Below are positions 7,186-9,327 of a stretch of 9,327 bases of DNA, one piece after another. The DNA lies in NCBI GenBank assembly GCA_937136445.1, contig CAKZOQ010000565.1, positions 1 through 9,327 of the forward strand. Direction: 5' to 3'. The translations under genes were made by a program, and so were the position numbers. Position 1 is the first letter of the stretch; every line of letters begins with the position of its first letter. This stretch comes from an uncultured Gemmatimonadota bacterium (GTDB lineage Bacteria; Gemmatimonadota; Gemmatimonadetes; Longimicrobiales; Gaopeijiaceae). The notes beneath the pieces are model-generated. The model did not search any database and was not told the DNA's origin. It saw nothing but the letters and a program-made list of their open reading frames with translations.

Positions 7186-7214
7186 ATCATACGCCGGGAT
7201 TCCCCGCTGGTTTC
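7186..7214 (-). promoter_or_regulatory. Possible promoter of the plug-protein gene
   Basis: On the minus strand, TATGAT (7191-7186) matches the -10 consensus at 5 of 6 positions and would start transcription about 45 bases before ATG 7134. The hexamer 17 bases upstream is GAAACC (7214-7209), a poor sigma70 -35 element, so an activator or an alternative sigma factor may be involved. A direct repeat GGGATTC (plus strand 7178-7184 and 7196-7202) brackets the -10. Confidence 0.35.
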
Positions 7215-7298
7215 CCCGACCCTGGACGGATGGGGGACGGATCGGAGGCGGGCCGTGGGCGGCCGTACCTGATCCATACTTCGTGCGCGGCGGGTGAT

Positions 7299-7328
7299 TT
7301 GCATCCGCCGGGACGGCCCGGGTACTCT
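7299..7328 (+). promoter_or_regulatory. Weak candidate promoter for the repeat-protein gene
   Basis: TTGCAT (7299-7304), an 18-base gap and TACTCT (7323-7328) give a modest sigma70-like match (4/6 and 3/6). The placement is sensible, with a leader of about 45 bases before ATG 7379, but the score is low. Confidence 0.25.
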
Positions 7329-7366
7329 CGTGTCCCCCAGGGACCCGTCCTCCACCCTCACCGTCC

Positions 7367-7372
7367 AGGAGG
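7367..7372 (+). promoter_or_regulatory. Strong ribosome binding site of the repeat-protein gene
   Basis: A full AGGAGG lies 6 bases (all C) before ATG 7379. It is the strongest Shine-Dalgarno sequence in the window and fixes both start and frame of a gene that has no stop inside the window. Confidence 0.85.
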
Positions 7373-7378
7373 CCCCCC

Positions 7379-9327
7379 ATGGCGCTTCAGGATCAGATCG
7401 CCGCCGTCAACTTCGGCTCCATCGCGGACGCCGGTGCCGGCCTTCGCGACCTCTCCCTCGACACCGCGCAGCTCGGTCCCGCCGTCGGGGAGGCGCTCCA
7501 CCTCTCCCGGACCCGGGCGCTCCGGGCGACCCGGGGCATCCTCGAGACGGCGCCGGATACCGGTGAGGGTGCCCACGAGGTGGAGGCGCTGGTCCAGTGG
7601 GCGGCTCGGGAGGGCAAGGCGGAGCGCCAGGTCATCGCCGACGCCCTTCGGATCTCCGGGGGGGAGCTCCTTCTGGTGGATCGGGTGGCCCGTCTTCCCA
7701 GGACCGAAGCCCGACCCTTCATCGCCGATTGGCTGGAGGCCGGCGGAGACCGGAAGGCGGTCACCGAATGGCTCTCGGTGGTCGGGGGGGTGCTCCGTCG
7801 GCACCGGGACGGCCGCCCGCGCCCGGGGACGTCGGGTGGGGTGGTGGACTGGATCGAGGAGGCGGCGGAAGACGTCGTGGACGCCCTCACCGAGGCCGTG
7901 GAGACCATCGTCGACGCGGTCATCGAGGCCGGGGAAGCCCTCGCCGACGTCATCGCCGAGGTGGTGAACTGGACCATCGAGCAGGTGGGCGACCTCGTGG
8001 AGGCCCTCATCGAAGCCGGCCAGACGCTGGGCCAGCTCGTCGCCGAGGCTGTCGCCGCCGGAGCAACCTTCTTCAAGAAGGTGGTGAAGGCCCTCATCGA
8101 CATCGGCCGCACGGTGGCGGAGGTCCTGGGCGAGATCGTGAACGAGACCATCGGCGTCCTCGCCGACGCCATTCGTGCGCTACGCGAGATCGCCGTCTCC
8201 TTCGCCAACATCCTCCGGGATGCCTTCGAGCTGGCGGCATCGGCCTTCCGACGGGTGGTGGAAGCCCTCATGGACATCGGCCGATCCGTGGTCCAGATCA
8301 TCGGAGCGGCCATGGAGGCGGTGGCCGGCGTGGTCCGTGCCACCGTCGAGGCTCTCCTCGCCATCGGCCGCACCGTCGTCTCGCTGATCTCCGACGTGGT
8401 GACGGGCCGGCGGAGCCTGGTCGAGGCCTTCGCGCAGGCCATGCGAGAGATCGGCCAGTCGGTGTCCGACCTCCTGGATGCGGCCGCGGACGCGGTGGCG
8501 GGTGCCGTGCGCCAGATCGCCCGGGCCCTCTCCGACATTGGCGAATCCATCGTGGATCTGGCGGAGTGGGCGGCGGACGCGGCCACCGAGTTCGCGCGGG
8601 AGACCATTGCCGCGCTGGTGGAGGTGGGGAAGACGGTGGTGGACCTGGTCAGCGCCGTGGCCCAGCGGGCGGTGCGTGTCATGCGCGCCGTCATCGACGG
8701 ACTCTTCGCCATCGGCCGCACCTTCGGCCAGCTCCTCCGGGACCTTGCGGACGTGGCGGCGGACATCCTGGAGGCCTTCATGGAGGCGGCCTTCGAGCTC
8801 GGCGCTACCATCGTCGAGTTCGTGGAGGAGACCTTCCGCAACACCTACGAGGCCGCCAAGGGGATGATCGAGGCGGCCCTCCGTGCCGGCGCCGCGGTGG
8901 CGGACCTCCTCGCCGAGGCCGCCAAGGGGACCTACTACACCCTTCGAAAGATGGTCTACGGGGTCGCCGACCTGGTGGGGGTGGGTGAGGTCATGCGCTG
9001 GGCGGTGGAGCGGCTGGAGGACTTCGCCGAGAACGTCTTCCACGAGGTGATGACTGCGCTGCGCTACGCGGGAGAGAGCCTCCGGGAGGTTCTGGACTGG
9101 GCCGCCGAGCAGGCCTCCGAGGTGTTCGAACGGGTGGTGGAGGCGTGGGAGTCCGTCCGGGAGGACCTCATCGACCTCTATCGGTGGGCGTCGGATCTGG
9201 CGTCGGCCGCGGCGGATCGGATCTGGGAGGAGATCGGGCGGGCCACCACCCGGCTCCAGAACTCGGTGGCCTACGGGCTCAACTACCTGGAGAACGACTT
9301 CATTCCGGGGGCGCGCCGGTTCGTGCG
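7379..9327 (+). CDS. Unrecognised all-helical protein with tandem 29-residue repeats (3' end beyond window)
   Basis: The frame stays open for 649 codons from ATG 7379 to the window edge. I do not recognise the family. There is no signal peptide and no obvious membrane helix, and not one cysteine. Residues 1-139 form a non-repeated, mostly helical N-terminal part (begins MALQDQIAAV), followed by a basic Pro/Gly linker (140-154, RRHRDGRPRPGTSGG). From about 155 the chain is continuous Ala/Val/Ile/Leu/Glu/Asp-rich amphipathic helix. Residues 168-515 are twelve 29-residue repeats with core ALxxIGRTVxxLL. After 516 the register slips by three residues, but repeat-like segments continue (about 547-634), richer in Trp and Tyr. 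Codon use matches the neighbours, so recent transfer is not indicated. Possible roles are a long helical rod or scaffold, a tape-measure-like ruler, or a membrane/lipid-binding amphipathic protein; these are guesses. The excellent ribosome site and exact repeat register make it certain that this frame is the coding one. Confidence 0.9.
   Translation, partial: MALQDQIAAVNFGSIADAGAGLRDLSLDTAQLGPAVGEALHLSRTRALRATRGILETAPDTGEGAHEVEALVQWAAREGKAERQVIADALRISGGELLLVDRVARLPRTEARPFIADWLEAGGDRKAVTEWLSVVGGVLRRHRDGRPRPGTSGGVVDWIEEAAEDVVDALTEAVETIVDAVIEAGEALADVIAEVVNWTIEQVGDLVEALIEAGQTLGQLVAEAVAAGATFFKKVVKALIDIGRTVAEVLGEIVNETIGVLADAIRALREIAVSFANILRDAFELAASAFRRVVEALMDIGRSVVQIIGAAMEAVAGVVRATVEALLAIGRTVVSLISDVVTGRRSLVEAFAQAMREIGQSVSDLLDAAADAVAGAVRQIARALSDIGESIVDLAEWAADAATEFARETIAALVEVGKTVVDLVSAVAQRAVRVMRAVIDGLFAIGRTFGQLLRDLADVAADILEAFMEAAFELGATIVEFVEETFRNTYEAAKGMIEAALRAGAAVADLLAEAAKGTYYTLRKMVYGVADLVGVGEVMRWAVERLEDFAENVFHEVMTALRYAGESLREVLDWAAEQASEVFERVVEAWESVREDLIDLYRWASDLASAAADRIWEEIGRATTRLQNSVAYGLNYLENDFIPGARRFV
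7880..8923 (+). repeat. Twelve tandem 87-base / 29-residue repeats within the helical protein
   Basis: Twelve units of exactly 87 bases run without a gap (units begin at 7880, 7967, 8054, 8141, 8228, 8315, 8402, 8489, 8576, 8663, 8750 and 8837). Repeat position 13 is Ala in 11 of 12 (Gly once), and position 18 is Gly in 11 of 12 (Ala in the unit at 8141). Position 14 is usually Leu and position 17 is Ile, Val, Leu or Ala. At DNA level CATCGGCCG recurs at 8101, 8362 and 8710, separations of 261 and 348 bases (3 and 4 units); the unit between, at 8275, has the same start. The sequences are otherwise diverged, so this is an old duplication series under protein-level constraint. Confidence 0.9.

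Noticed and set aside
6394..7272. A 292-codon plus-strand open frame opposite the plug-protein gene
   Set aside because: It is a shadow: the minus strand has a signal peptide, regulatory fold and plug motifs, while this frame has none.
7393..8844. Long minus-strand open frames (7393-8844 and 8180-9043) and the plus-strand frame 7597-8988 across the repeat region
   Set aside because: The 87-base repeat is a multiple of three, so any frame lacking a stop in one unit tends to stay open through all. Their products are biased (Ser/Arg/Ala/Thr, His/Gly or Arg/Gly). The ATG 7379 frame has AGGAGG and coherent amphipathic repeats.
7880..8923. Tandem DNA repeats as a CRISPR array or satellite
   Set aside because: Units are contiguous, diverged, a multiple of three and encode conserved residues. 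There are no identical short repeats separated by unique spacers.

Overview
The window is very GC-rich, with codon third positions almost all G or C. It carries four protein genes, the last running off the right edge. The gene content suggests a Gram-negative, outer-membrane-bearing bacterium: an Omp85-type barrel protein, a TonB-plug/carboxypeptidase-regulatory-fold protein and a B12-dependent class II ribonucleotide reductase. The combination resembles Gemmatimonadota, but that assignment is an inference from style and not proven.

Layout. (1) 58-3309 (+): a secreted three-part protein made of a zinc metallopeptidase domain (HEVVH plus a downstream Glu), a TolB/PD40-type beta-propeller and a C-terminal Omp85-like outer-membrane barrel. 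(2) 3310-3636: a 327-base regulatory gap with a GC hairpin, two TTGACC-type promoters and a cluster of TCCACA boxes spaced at about helical-turn intervals just before the next start. (3) 3637-6201 (+): nrdJ, adenosylcobalamin-dependent ribonucleotide reductase, complete, with all active-site residues visible. (4) 6271-7134 (-): a 287-residue exported protein with a carboxypeptidase-regulatory fold and a TonB-receptor plug but no barrel, convergent with nrdJ. (5) 7135-7378: a divergent promoter region. (6) 7379-9327 (+): an open frame of 649 codons with no stop before the window ends. It encodes an unrecognised, cysteine-free, all-helical protein containing twelve tandem 29-residue repeats in perfect register.

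How they fit together. The genes do not form one obvious pathway. The first and third are envelope proteins, nrdJ supplies deoxyribonucleotides, and the repeat protein has its own promoter region and ribosome binding site. The two most unusual items are the 29-residue repeat protein and the phased DnaA-box-like array in the nrdJ leader. All functional statements come from motif reading by eye; no database search was possible.
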